A stretch of 64,000 nucleotides of DNA, taken from NCBI RefSeq assembly GCF_024807615.1, contig NZ_JANUCJ010000002.1, positions 1 to 64,000 on the forward strand, read 5' to 3'. Made by a program: the position numbers and the translations under genes. Origin of the DNA: Tsukamurella ocularis (GTDB taxonomy: Bacteria > Actinomycetota > Actinomycetes > Mycobacteriales > Mycobacteriaceae). The notes below the pieces were generated by a model. That model was given only the letters and a program-made list of their open reading frames with translations, did not search any database and was not told the DNA's origin. This document shows, one piece after another, positions 27,958-35,997 of this stretch (positions are counted from its first letter, which is position 1; each line of letters opens with the position of its first letter).

Positions 27958-28680
27958 ATCGTCGTCCTGGGTGCGAGCGAACCGCACCGGCGTCGCTGCC
28001 TCCAGCTTGGAGTGCCACATCGCTGAGACGCGTAGCGGGACGCCCCGCGAGCATGGCCAGGCGCGGAGCCCCTTGAGCGTGATCCGTCGCTGCCCGGCCG
28101 CGGCGTGCTGCCGGTCGAACTCGGCCCAGCCAACGCGTTGGTCTCGTCGTCCTAGCGCACATCGACCAGGCCGCGCTCGTCCCTGGGACGCCGAGCGCGA
28201 GCGCCTCGCGGCCGCGGGCCTCTTGAGTGCCACGGGCGGGCGTAGGGGAGGCGTCGATGAGCAGCGCGGCTTACCTCGCCAGGTGGCCGCATCTACGATT
28301 TCTCGGGACGCATTTGAAGGCCAAACTGCAGCGGTCAGGCGCAGTTGCGCTACCCGGCATGGAGCGGTCACAAGCGACCCATGGGTTTGCCGCCAGCCCG
28401 TCAAGACTCGGCTGTACCGGGCTGGACGGCCTGATCTTACTGAACGCCGTCCCTGGGCCCCGATTGCTACGCGAGCATGTTCAGTCTCGTTTGGGCTCAG
28501 GCTCTACTCCGACGGCGTAAGGAGGGCAGTTAGTCGCAGGTTCGAATCTTGTCAGCGCGATGTTCTGCCCAGCGCCTATGCGCTGGTCGTGGTCGCTTGT
28601 GTCGACTACGTGCCAAACATTGCGCTTCAATCAGCACTCTTCAGGGCCTGGATCCATGCTTTGATTACGTGGTGGACAAG
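27958..28680. other. Non-coding or decayed stretch of the island
   Basis: Several overlapping open frames exist on both strands, the longest about 260 codons, but none gives a plausible protein: they are Arg/Ser/Ala-rich, lack ribosome-binding sites and compete with each other. The stretch probably holds decayed genes. The clear signal inside it is the partial tRNA-Pro copy near its right end. Confidence 0.5.
28533..28560 (+). repeat. Degenerate copy of the tRNA-Pro 3' end (att-like)
   Basis: These 28 bases match the last 28 bases of the tRNA-Pro gene (27085–27112) at 25 positions, covering the T arm and the 3' acceptor strand. Integrases that insert at tRNA genes leave such copies at the far end of the element. 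The three mismatches suggest an old or imperfect site. No intact integrase is seen between the two copies. Confidence 0.7.
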
Positions 28681-30024
28681 ATGGTCGACGCGACTCTCAG
28701 CGGAACGATGGGGCATTTTTGGCTAGACCTGACGACCTACAATCGAGCAGACATCTCGTGGCAAGGGCATGCTGAGCAACGAGACGACTATCTTGCCATC
28801 CGGACTATCAAGCGACCCGACGAGGGACTCCCGCAGCCTGGGGCGACTCCTATGCCGGAGGCTGTTTACGGCGCTACCGAGGTCGGCGGTACGGTTGCCT
28901 ATGACATTCGAAGTGTTCCCGAGAACAGCGTGCTCGGGGGTAGCAAGATTTCTGTGCGCTCGTATCTCGCGCGAGGATTTGTCGTCGGGATTGATCCGGG
29001 CGAGCTAGCCAGCGCGAAAGTTGTCTCGATCACTGCGCAATTCTACGGGCTCGTCATGTGGAGCGGCGCGAAGGGGGCTCACATTGACTACGGCAAGCAG
29101 CCAGACGGTCGGGTTAACACGATGACCTACACGGTCCGGCGGGTTACTCCGGTTACTGCGAAGATAAGCGGCGGGCGGACCTTGGAGATTGGTGTCAGTT
29201 GGGAAGCAAGTGAGCGTCAGTTCGATCAGTTCTCCGCGTCTACGCCACTTACATTTACGATCACCAGGTCGAGGCCCGGGACTTGGTACGAGCTCATCCG
29301 ACCGGTGATTGCCTTTCAAGATTTGATCAACCTGGCCTACGACGCATTCGTTCCGTGCGTCGGCGGGTCGCTCGTTCCTCATTTCCGAAAGGATGTTGAG
29401 TCAAGCAAGGGTGCGCTCTGGAGTAATTCCCTAATGGATGTTCCCGACGGGGTAAAGCGTGCCTCCGAAAAGTCGGAGCGACCGGCATTCTCCCTGGGGG
29501 CAATTGGTGGGGCGCCGGGAGTGCGGCGCTGGCTGCTGTTGGCTGAGGCGCATCCCCGGGCGGTGGGGCCGTTGACCAGTGCCCGACGATTCGGCATGAC
29601 GACAGTCGAAGTCGAACTAATGAACATCGCAGTCGCGATCGAGTACTGGGTCGGAGCGTGCAAAAAGGAGTCGAGCAGTAGGCCGAAGTGGACCAAGGTC
29701 AGGAATAAGGGCTACGCCGAATTGCTGGCCATGCGCGTCGGCTCAGAGTTCCGGAGGTTTGTCGGCGGCGACGAGTGCAAGTGGGCGCGCCTGTTCTGGG
29801 ACCGCTACACCGCACTCAAACACAACCCGCTGGTGTCCTACGACTCATACGAGATTTCAACTTTGATGAGGGGCGGCCGGATCCTCCTTATGTGTGCTCT
29901 GCTGAACCGGGCGGCTGGCTCGAAAGCGCCCACTAGGTGGATCTGTCAGTCCGCCCAGTTCTATCATCTAGGCGAGCGGACTCGGGACCTCATGGCGAGC
30001 AACCCGAGGCTATACAAGCGATAA
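28681..30024 (+). CDS. ApeA-like protein with C-terminal HEPN domain, candidate phage-defence ribonuclease
   Basis: The N-terminal half opens with GTMGHFWL, like the G-x-FWL start of ApeA N-terminal domains, and continues as beta-rich sequence to about residue 260. The C-terminal third is helical and holds DRYTALKHNP, where R375 and H381 form an R-x5-H motif of HEPN ribonucleases. ApeA proteins are single-gene abortive-infection systems. The GC content is well below that of the surroundings, and the gene sits just beyond the partial tRNA copy. The frame is open from 28549. The ATG at 28681 was chosen as it precedes GHFWL, but two GTGs just upstream are possible. Family assignment rests on motif reading only. 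Confidence 0.55.
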   Translation: MVDATLSGTMGHFWLDLTTYNRADISWQGHAEQRDDYLAIRTIKRPDEGLPQPGATPMPEAVYGATEVGGTVAYDIRSVPENSVLGGSKISVRSYLARGFVVGIDPGELASAKVVSITAQFYGLVMWSGAKGAHIDYGKQPDGRVNTMTYTVRRVTPVTAKISGGRTLEIGVSWEASERQFDQFSASTPLTFTITRSRPGTWYELIRPVIAFQDLINLAYDAFVPCVGGSLVPHFRKDVESSKGALWSNSLMDVPDGVKRASEKSERPAFSLGAIGGAPGVRRWLLLAEAHPRAVGPLTSARRFGMTTVEVELMNIAVAIEYWVGACKKESSSRPKWTKVRNKGYAELLAMRVGSEFRRFVGGDECKWARLFWDRYTALKHNPLVSYDSYEISTLMRGGRILLMCALLNRAAGSKAPTRWICQSAQFYHLGERTRDLMASNPRLYKR

Positions 30025-30607
30025 CGGACAGTTGTTGCGACCCCGCCCGAAGAAGTAAACCGGCGAGGCGTTTGGCCGACGCACGGGACGGTAGTGGTCG
30101 TTCGGAGTACGGAGTCCTTGCGCTCTGGTGATCCATGTAGAGGTCCTGACGGTCGAACTGAGTTGACCGGCGTCGTGGGTCCTCTCGCACAGTTTTGGCA
30201 GACGATGCGGGAGCGGTTCCCCGCGGTATCCGCTGGATCACGGCCGAACGCTCCCCGTACTGTGGTGGGACCGCGGGCGCCGACGCTGCGCACCAGCCCG
30301 CAGACCGTCTGAATCCATGAAGCCGGCATGCCAGCGTCTGGTGGGGCAGCCCTCTCCGTTGAGGGTTCAGCAACGGACTCGACGGCGTGGTTGGAGATAT
30401 CGCCCACGAGACCGATGGCTCCTCCGGTGACGTCACCGGCGCCCGTGGCTATCTCGAATCGGCCCTTGACACAGGCGCAGGTCTGGTTGCGCGAGCCGTC
30501 CTAAAGTTTCTCGGTCTCCCATTGGACGCGGAGGCCGCGCCTGGGTTCGAGTAGAGCAGGGACACGTCGCGGCGGGGCTGGCGGGAGCGCCGGCGCACCG
30601 GCACCGG
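30025..30607. other. Region between the HEPN gene and the DJ-1 gene, no confident gene
   Basis: Open frames on both strands are short and mutually overlapping. The only stretch with protein-like composition is a 55-codon frame at the right side (listed separately). Base composition returns to the genomic norm towards the right end, so the island boundary is probably here. No second tRNA-like repeat was found. Confidence 0.45.
30387..30554 (+). pseudogene. Possible short gene or gene tail
   Basis: From a GTG, 55 codons translate to a balanced sequence starting MVGDIAHETDGSSGDVTGA and ending in a helical GLVARAVLKFLGLPLD segment. This is unlike the Arg/Ser-rich noise of other frames here. A stop lies eight codons upstream of the GTG. 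It may be a small protein or the 3' remnant of a frameshifted gene. It has no recognisable family. Confidence 0.25.
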
Positions 30608-31219
30608 TCATAGGCCGTGCAGCGCCGCGAACGGGTCCTGCGTGGAGTCCGTCCGGTGGTCGAGCTCGGCCATGGTCACGGCGACGCCGGCGAACTCGTC
30701 GCCGCAGAGCGCTCGGATGAGGGCGACCGTCATGTCCATCCCCGCTGCCACGCCGGACGAGGTCCAGCGGTCGCGGTCCTCGACCCAGCGAGCGTGCGGC
30801 ACCCACTCGACGGTGCTGCCGAAGGTCTCGACCCAGCGGAAGGCGTACTTGTTCGACGTCGCGCGGTAGCCCTCGAGCAAGCCCGCCGCCGCGAGCAGCG
30901 CGGAGCCCGTGCAGACGGACGTCACCAGCCGGGCGGCCGTGCCGTGGTCGCGCAGCCAGGCGAGGAAGGCACCGTCGGTGATGATCTCGCGCGTGGCGAG
31001 GCCGCCCGGGACCAGGATGATGTCCGGCGCGGGCGCCGCGGCGTAGGTGTGGTCGGCGTTGACGGTCACGCCCTGCGAGCTGGGCACGGGAGCGTCGCCG
31101 GGGGCGAGGAAGGTGACCGAGAAGTGCTCCGGCAGCAGGCCGAACAACTCGACGGGGCCGAAGACGTCGAGCAGCTCGAAGCCGTCGAACAGGACGATCT
31201 GCACGGAGCGCGGGGCCAT
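30608..31219 (-). CDS. DJ-1/PfpI family protein (isonitrile-hydratase-like)
   Basis: A 203-residue GATase-1-like fold. The nucleophile elbow SVCTGSALLAAAGLLEG carries C103. The opening VQIVLFDGFELLDVFGPVELF and the ILVPGG segment are those of the DJ-1/PfpI group, whose members include isonitrile hydratases, glyoxalases and the ligand domains of GlxA-type regulators. There is no AraC-type DNA-binding domain, so an enzyme is more likely. The ATG at 31219 follows a TACCGT -10 by six bases; an upstream extension overlaps the divergent gene. Confidence 0.85.
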   Translation of the reverse strand: MAPRSVQIVLFDGFELLDVFGPVELFGLLPEHFSVTFLAPGDAPVPSSQGVTVNADHTYAAAPAPDIILVPGGLATREIITDGAFLAWLRDHGTAARLVTSVCTGSALLAAAGLLEGYRATSNKYAFRWVETFGSTVEWVPHARWVEDRDRWTSSGVAAGMDMTVALIRALCGDEFAGVAVTMAELDHRTDSTQDPFAALHGL

Positions 31220-31225
31220 GACCCG

Positions 31226-31231
31226 ACGGTA
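31226..31231 (-). promoter_or_regulatory. -10 element, probable leaderless start
   Basis: Minus-strand TACCGT ends six bases before the DJ-1 gene ATG, with no ribosome-binding site between. Confidence 0.45.
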
Positions 31232-31280
31232 CGGGAACCACAGGCGGGCGCCCCGAGGGCCGACCGGGCATGATGACCCC

Positions 31281-31721
31281 ATGAGTCTTTCCGACAAGGT
31301 CACCGAGCTCGGCGCGTGGGGTCTCGAGAACGGGCACCGCGCCCTGCTCGCGATCACGGGCGGCCGCTTCCCGAAGCGCGTGCTCGGCATGCAGACTCTG
31401 GAACTGCACACCATCGGCAGGAAGTCCGGGCAGCGTCGCTCGACGATGCTCACGGCGCCGATCTACGGGCCCGACCGCGTCGTGGTGGTCGCGTCCAAGG
31501 GCGGGCACTCGGACAACCCGGACTGGTTCAAGAATCTGGCGGCGAATCCCGACGTGGAGATCACCGTCGACGAGGTCACGAGCCCGTGGACCGCCAAGGC
31601 CGCCGACCCGGGCGAGAAGTCGCAGATCTGGCCGCAGATCACCAAGGCCTACAGCGGCTATGAGGGCTATCAGAAACGCACCGACCGCGACATCCCCGTG
31701 GTGGTTCTGACCCCGCGCTGA
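31281..31721 (+). CDS. F420-dependent deazaflavin oxidoreductase (Ddn/FDOR-A type)
   Basis: A 146-residue split-barrel protein of the nitroreductase/deazaflavin family. Family segments are LELHTIGRKSGQRRSTMLTAPIYG, VVVASKGGHSDNPDWFKNLAANPDVEI and the late WPQITKAYSGYEGYQKRTDRDIPVV. M. tuberculosis Ddn uses F420H2 to reduce quinones and nitroimidazoles such as pretomanid. The physiological substrate here is unknown. The ATG at 31281 is six bases after a CATGAT hexamer; upstream codons overlap the divergent gene. Confidence 0.9.
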   Translation: MSLSDKVTELGAWGLENGHRALLAITGGRFPKRVLGMQTLELHTIGRKSGQRRSTMLTAPIYGPDRVVVVASKGGHSDNPDWFKNLAANPDVEITVDEVTSPWTAKAADPGEKSQIWPQITKAYSGYEGYQKRTDRDIPVVVLTPR

Positions 31722-31760
31722 CGCATCGCCGATTCACCCGTATCGATTCGAGGCGCGGGC

Positions 31761-31766
31761 TACCGT
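31761..31766 (+). promoter_or_regulatory. -10 element, probable leaderless start
   Basis: TACCGT ends seven bases before the ATG of the LpqN-like lipoprotein gene, with no ribosome-binding site. Confidence 0.45.
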
Positions 31767-31773
31767 TCCGGAC

Positions 31774-32445
31774 ATGACGAATCAGCGTGTGAAGAAGTTC
31801 GCCACTGCGTTCGCGGTGCCCGCGGTCGTGGTCCTCGGCGTCACCGGGTGCTCCCAGTCGACGGGCGGCGAGCCGGTCGCGGCGGGCACATCCTCCGCGA
31901 CGGCGACGGCAGCAGCGACATCGGCCACCTCGGCAGCGGCAAGGCCCGGTGAGTGCGCGCCGGTATCCGGCCGGGTGCTGACGCTGCCGACGAAGGCGGC
32001 GGGGGAGCCCACGCTCGGCTTGCCGCAGCCGACCGGATGGGAGAGGGAGACCTCCCAGGACTCCGACGTGATCCGCGGCGCCATCGTCAACAAGGACCTG
32101 GTCAGCGACGCCTTCGCCGCGAACGCGGTGATCACGCTGGAGAACGCCAAGGGCATGACCGCCCAGCAGGCGCTGGACTCCCAGGTGGACTCGCTGCGCC
32201 AGGGCCTCAAGGTCACGGGCCTGCAGCCCGTGCCGGGTAGCCTCTGCGGCTACCCGAGTACCATCGTCACGTACACGATGCCCGGTAGCACGCCGAACCA
32301 TAAATCGACCACACTCGCGGTCTCCATCCCCGACGGTGTAACCCTGTGGTCGGTCACCATCACCGTGCAGTCCAAGATGCCCGACGATCCGATCTACCGG
32401 CGCGACTCGCAGGCGATCCTGACGGGGCTGCAGATCACGAAGTGA
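31774..32445 (+). CDS. LpqN/LpqT-family lipoprotein
   Basis: The signal peptide ends in a lipobox (GVTGC, C26), followed by a Ser/Thr/Ala-rich linker and an LpqN-type domain. Segments such as PQPTGWERETSQDSDVIRGAIVN and FAANAVITLENAKGMTAQQALD fit the family, as does the last strand VTLWSVTITVQS. LpqN in mycobacteria binds mycolate-ester precursors and contacts the MmpL3 export route. Two cysteines after C26 may form a disulfide. It is a stand-alone gene facing a convergent neighbour. Confidence 0.85.
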   Translation: MTNQRVKKFATAFAVPAVVVLGVTGCSQSTGGEPVAAGTSSATATAAATSATSAAARPGECAPVSGRVLTLPTKAAGEPTLGLPQPTGWERETSQDSDVIRGAIVNKDLVSDAFAANAVITLENAKGMTAQQALDSQVDSLRQGLKVTGLQPVPGSLCGYPSTIVTYTMPGSTPNHKSTTLAVSIPDGVTLWSVTITVQSKMPDDPIYRRDSQAILTGLQITK

Positions 32446-32454
32446 CGACCCGGC

Positions 32455-32476
32455 GTGGCGCCGGGCGCGGCGCCAC
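32455..32476. terminator. Hairpin between convergent genes
   Basis: GTGGCGCC (32455–32462) pairs with GGCGCCAC (32469–32476) around a 6-base loop in the 37-base gap between two convergent genes. There is no T-run, so it is a candidate bidirectional terminator only. Confidence 0.4.
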
Positions 32477-32482
32477 CCACTG

Positions 32483-33052
32483 TCACTCGCCGAACGCCGG
32501 ATCCCGGCCGATGAAGGCCATCAGCGAGGTCACCTCATCGGTCCCGGCCGGGACGGGGATCGGGGCGCCGAACTGCCCCGACTCCTCCAGCATCGGCCCC
32601 ATCGACTCGAGCCCGCCGTGCAGCGCCTTCGCGAACGCCGGATCGAGATCCGGGGTGATGCCGTTCGAGCGGCCCAGGTCCCAGGAGTGCATGAAGACGT
32701 CCGCGGTGTAGAACTGGTCGACCAGAGCATCCAGCGGCTTCTCCCCGAACATCTGTGTGGTGAGCACCCGCGACGCGTCCGGGGCGTCGAGCAGGGCCTG
32801 TACCGCCTCGGTCAGCTGGCCGAAGGCGGCCGCGGGCTCCGCCGCGTCCGAGGGGGCGCCGGGCAGTTCCACGCCATTCATCGCGAGGAACCCGGGCAGC
32901 CACTCGACGAGGTGGCCGACCACCTCGCGGGCCTTCCACTCGGGGACGGGCGTCTGCGCGTCCCAGTCGGTGATCGCGCCGGCGACACCGGCGAAGGTGG
33001 CCGCCGCGGCGCGGTGCCGATCGGCGGGGGAGAGCGTGCTGAGTTCGGTCAT
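32483..33052 (-). CDS. TIGR03086/mycothiol-dependent maleylpyruvate isomerase-like protein
   Basis: A four-helix DinB-like protein of 189 residues. Family marks are WKAREVVGHLVEWLPGF, with a metal-binding His, and the helix FYTADVFMHSWDLGRSNG with the second His. Relatives bind a divalent metal and often use mycothiol; exact reactions are mostly unknown. The ATG at 33052 gives the standard N-terminus; upstream codons would run into the divergent hydrolase promoter. Confidence 0.82.
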   Translation of the reverse strand: MTELSTLSPADRHRAAAATFAGVAGAITDWDAQTPVPEWKAREVVGHLVEWLPGFLAMNGVELPGAPSDAAEPAAAFGQLTEAVQALLDAPDASRVLTTQMFGEKPLDALVDQFYTADVFMHSWDLGRSNGITPDLDPAFAKALHGGLESMGPMLEESGQFGAPIPVPAGTDEVTSLMAFIGRDPAFGE

Positions 33053-33091
33053 GGCGCCACTCTGGCACGGGCCACCGACAGGCGCGTGGCC

Positions 33092-33097
33092 TACCGT
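33092..33097 (+). promoter_or_regulatory. -10 element, probable leaderless start
   Basis: TACCGT ends eight bases before the GTG of the alpha/beta hydrolase gene, and no ribosome-binding site intervenes. Confidence 0.45.
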
Positions 33098-33105
33098 GAA
33101 CATCC

Positions 33106-33939
33106 GTGACCGAACACCTGAGCATCCCCACCGCCGCGGGCTCCTTCGACGCGATCGCCGCCGGCCCCGAGGACGGGCGACCGGTGCTGTTGCTGCACGG
33201 CTTCCCGGAGGCCGCCATCGCCTGGCGGTATCAGGTCGCGGTGTTGGGGGAGCGCGGATTCCGGGCCGTCGCCGTCGATCAGCGCGGCTACTCGCCGGGT
33301 GTGCGGCCCGAACGGCCGGCCGAGTACGGGCTCTCCGAGCTGATCGGCGACGTGGTGGCGATCGCCGACGCCCTCGGTTGGGAGCGGTTCGACCTCGTCG
33401 GGCACGACTGGGGCGGCGCGGTGGCCTGGTGGACCGCCACCGAGCACCCGGACCGGCTGCGGTCGCTCGCCGTCGTCTCCACGCCCCACCCGGCCGCCCT
33501 CGCCGTCGCTGTGAAGACGGACGAGGACCAGGCCAGCCGTTCCCGCTACATGACGGAGTGGCGCGCCATCCCGGCCACGGAGAACGCCATGCTCGCCGAC
33601 GACGCCCGCGCGCTGCGGCAGATCTTCGGGCGCGACGTGCCGCGCGATTCCGTCGACGACTACGTCCAGCGCCTGCAGGAGCCGGGTGCCCTCACGGCCG
33701 CGCTGAACTGGTACCGCAGCGGCCGACCGCCGGCGGCGCTCGGCACCGTCGACACCCCGGTCCTGTACGTCTGGCCGACCGAGGACGTGGCATTCGGCGA
33801 CGTCGCCGCCCTCGGAACAGCCGCGCACTGCGGCGGGCCGTACCGGTTCGAGATGCTCGAGGACGTCTCGCACTGGGCGCCCGAGCAGGCGCCCGAGGCG
33901 ATCACCACGATGCTGCTCGAGCACCTGGACGCGACCTGA
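33106..33939 (+). CDS. Alpha/beta hydrolase, epoxide-hydrolase-like
   Basis: The oxyanion motif HGFPE follows the first strand. The nucleophile elbow is GHDWGG with D101, and the catalytic His is H256 in VSHWAPEQ. An Asp in the PTEDVAFG loop completes the triad. An Asp nucleophile with HGFP and HDWGG points to soluble epoxide hydrolases or haloalkane dehalogenases, and HGFPE favours the former. The cap segment is short. It is a single gene, divergent from the DinB-like gene. Confidence 0.88.
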   Translation: MTEHLSIPTAAGSFDAIAAGPEDGRPVLLLHGFPEAAIAWRYQVAVLGERGFRAVAVDQRGYSPGVRPERPAEYGLSELIGDVVAIADALGWERFDLVGHDWGGAVAWWTATEHPDRLRSLAVVSTPHPAALAVAVKTDEDQASRSRYMTEWRAIPATENAMLADDARALRQIFGRDVPRDSVDDYVQRLQEPGALTAALNWYRSGRPPAALGTVDTPVLYVWPTEDVAFGDVAALGTAAHCGGPYRFEMLEDVSHWAPEQAPEAITTMLLEHLDAT

Positions 33940-33946
33940 GGTCGGC

Positions 33947-34408
33947 CTATCCGGGGATGATCTCCGGGGCGTGCGTCACCGGACAACTGAGCGACGCCGC
34001 GATGTAACACTGCTCGCCGGCCTCGTGGTGCAACGCCCGCGCCACCTCGGCGTCGGCGCCCGGCGCGAGGACCACCCGCGGCCGCAGGTCGATGGAGGTG
34101 AACCGCCCACCGGCGCCGGGCCTCTCGACCATGGTGCCGACGGCCGCATCCACGTAGTCGACCACCACGACGCCCCGCAGTGCGCACAGCGCCAGGTAGG
34201 AGAGCATGTGGCAGTTCGCGGCTGCCGCGACGAGCAACTGCTCGGGGTTCCAGAGAGCGGGGTCGCCGCGGAAGTGCGGGTCCGCCGAGGCGGTGATCGA
34301 GGCCGCCGCCGCGGAGCTGAGCCGGTGTTCCCGCTGGTAGGAGCGGTAGTCGGTCGTGCCCTCGGCCGAGGACCATTCGACTTCGACGGAAAAAGTGTGC
34401 TCGTTCAC
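33947..34408 (-). CDS. OsmC-family peroxiredoxin
   Basis: OsmC/Ohr proteins reduce organic hydroperoxides with two conserved cysteines, seen here as C66 (ANCHMLSYLALC) and C134 (EAGEQCYIAASLSCPV). The DPALWNPEQLLVAAAANC helix is diagnostic. At 153 residues it is typical, and the sequence is closer to the OsmC-like branch than to Ohr. The start is GTG. It lies convergent to the hydrolase and divergent from the peptidase gene. Confidence 0.9.
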   Translation of the reverse strand: MNEHTFSVEVEWSSAEGTTDYRSYQREHRLSSAAAASITASADPHFRGDPALWNPEQLLVAAAANCHMLSYLALCALRGVVVVDYVDAAVGTMVERPGAGGRFTSIDLRPRVVLAPGADAEVARALHHEAGEQCYIAASLSCPVTHAPEIIPG

Positions 34409-34431
34409 CCCGCAATCGTCCCCCTGTTGTG

Positions 34432-34437
34432 TATCTA
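34432..34437 (+). promoter_or_regulatory. -10 element for the M28 peptidase gene
   Basis: TATCTA lies nine bases before the ATG at 34447. The GGGGAG between them abuts that ATG with only one spacer base, so a leaderless transcript beginning at the ATG is more likely than ribosome-site initiation. Confidence 0.45.
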
Positions 34438-34446
34438 ATGGGGAGC

Positions 34447-35928
34447 ATGTTGCACAGGCGAAAGAAGTCCACCACCGTCCGGGTCGCCAGCGTGCTGGCG
34501 GCCGTGAGCCTCGTCGCGGCGGGCTGTGGCACGTCGGGCGACGGCGCGGCGTCGTCGAGCACGGCCGCCGGCTCGTCGTCGAAGTCCGCCCCCAGCAGCG
34601 TCGACCGCCCCGCGCCTCCCGGCGCGGCCGACGACGCCGGCGCTACCGAGAAGGCGCGCGCGCTCGCCGATGCGGTCACCCTCGACGGCGCTATCAAGCA
34701 CCTCGAGGCCTTCCAGGACATCGCGAACCGCAACGGCGGCAACCGTGCACTCGGCTCGCCGGGCTACGAGCAGAGCGTCGAGTACGCCGAGAAGGTTCTC
34801 CGCGACGCCGGCTACACCCCGCAGCGCCAGGAGTTCTCGACGGCCGTCTGGTCCGCGTCCAAGGTCGACGTGCAGGCCGGGGGCGCCCCCGTGAAGGCCG
34901 CGGCCCTCTCGTTCTCCGGCGCCACTGAGGGCACCGTCACCGCCAAGGCCGTGGTCACCGCTACGAAGGGCTGCAGCGACGCCGACCTCGCCAAGGTCAC
35001 CGCGGGCTCGATCGCGGTCGTGCAGCGCGGCACGTGCACCTTCGGCGAGAAGTACAAGGCCGCCGCTGCGAAGGGCGCGAAGGCCCTCGTCATCACCAAC
35101 AACCAGGCAGGGGACTGGAAGGGCGGCACACTGGGCCTCGACGACGGTGCCTCGATCGCCGTCGTCGGCGTCGCCCAGGACGCACCGATCACCGACGGCC
35201 AGGACATCACGCTCACCGTCGAAGCCAAGACCCAGAAGGCGAAGACCTGGAACATCATCGCGGAGACCGCGAAGGGCGACGACGCGAACGTGCAGATGGT
35301 CGGCGCGCACCTCGACAGCGTCACCGAGGGGCCCGGCATCAACGACAACGGTTCGGGCTCGGCCGCGGTCCTGGAGACCGCCGCCAAGCTCGGCGCGGGC
35401 GCCGATGTCAAGAACAAGGTCCGCTTCGCGTTGTGGGGTGCCGAGGAGGAGGGCTTGGTCGGCTCGGAGCACTACGTCAAAGAGCTGAGCGAGGAGCAGG
35501 CGTCGAAGATCAAGCGCTACCTCAATTTCGACATGCTCGGCTCGCCCAACGGCGGCTACTTCACCTTTGACGGCGACGGCTCGTCCAAGCTCGACGGTGG
35601 TGCCGGCCCGGCCGGATCGGGCGTGATCGAGCAGGTCTTCCGCAACTACTTCGCTTGGCGGGGCGTGCCGGTCGAGGCCTCCGCCTTCGACGGCCGCTCG
35701 GACTACGGCCCCTTCAAGGAGGTCGGCATCGCCTCGGGCGGCATGGATACCGGCGCGGACGGCGAGAAGACCGCGGAGCAGCAGCGGCAGTGGGGCGGCA
35801 CGGCCGGAGACATCTTCGACCCGAACTACCACAGTCCGCGCGACACGATCGAGAACGTCAACCGGGAGATGTACCGCATCTCGCTCGGTTCGGTCGGCTT
35901 CTCCACGGCGTACTTCGCGGCGCTCTGA
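34447..35928 (+). CDS. Lipoprotein aminopeptidase, M28 family with PA domain (LpqL-like)
   Basis: A lipobox (LVAAGC, C27) anchors the protein outside the membrane. A Ser/Ala-rich linker is followed by a protease-associated domain inserted in a zinc aminopeptidase. Metal and catalytic motifs are HLDSVTEGPGINDNGSG, WGAEEEGLVGSEHY with the EE pair, FDMLG, and the late NYHSPRDT His. Streptomyces aminopeptidase S and mycobacterial LpqL are relatives; it should release N-terminal amino acids from peptides at the cell surface. Two further start codons lie upstream (34429, 34438); 34447 best opens the signal peptide. Confidence 0.88.
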   Translation: MLHRRKKSTTVRVASVLAAVSLVAAGCGTSGDGAASSSTAAGSSSKSAPSSVDRPAPPGAADDAGATEKARALADAVTLDGAIKHLEAFQDIANRNGGNRALGSPGYEQSVEYAEKVLRDAGYTPQRQEFSTAVWSASKVDVQAGGAPVKAAALSFSGATEGTVTAKAVVTATKGCSDADLAKVTAGSIAVVQRGTCTFGEKYKAAAAKGAKALVITNNQAGDWKGGTLGLDDGASIAVVGVAQDAPITDGQDITLTVEAKTQKAKTWNIIAETAKGDDANVQMVGAHLDSVTEGPGINDNGSGSAAVLETAAKLGAGADVKNKVRFALWGAEEEGLVGSEHYVKELSEEQASKIKRYLNFDMLGSPNGGYFTFDGDGSSKLDGGAGPAGSGVIEQVFRNYFAWRGVPVEASAFDGRSDYGPFKEVGIASGGMDTGADGEKTAEQQRQWGGTAGDIFDPNYHSPRDTIENVNREMYRISLGSVGFSTAYFAAL

Positions 35929-35997
35929 TGCACCGGTAGTCTCGACTGCGCAAGCGGTCGAGTGATTCACAGTGCGTGATGTCAGTGCGGAGGTCCG

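Noticed and set aside
27925-28726. Competing frames on both strands in the island
   Set aside because: They are Arg/Ser-rich and show no family motif; no integrase catalytic residues could be found in any frame.
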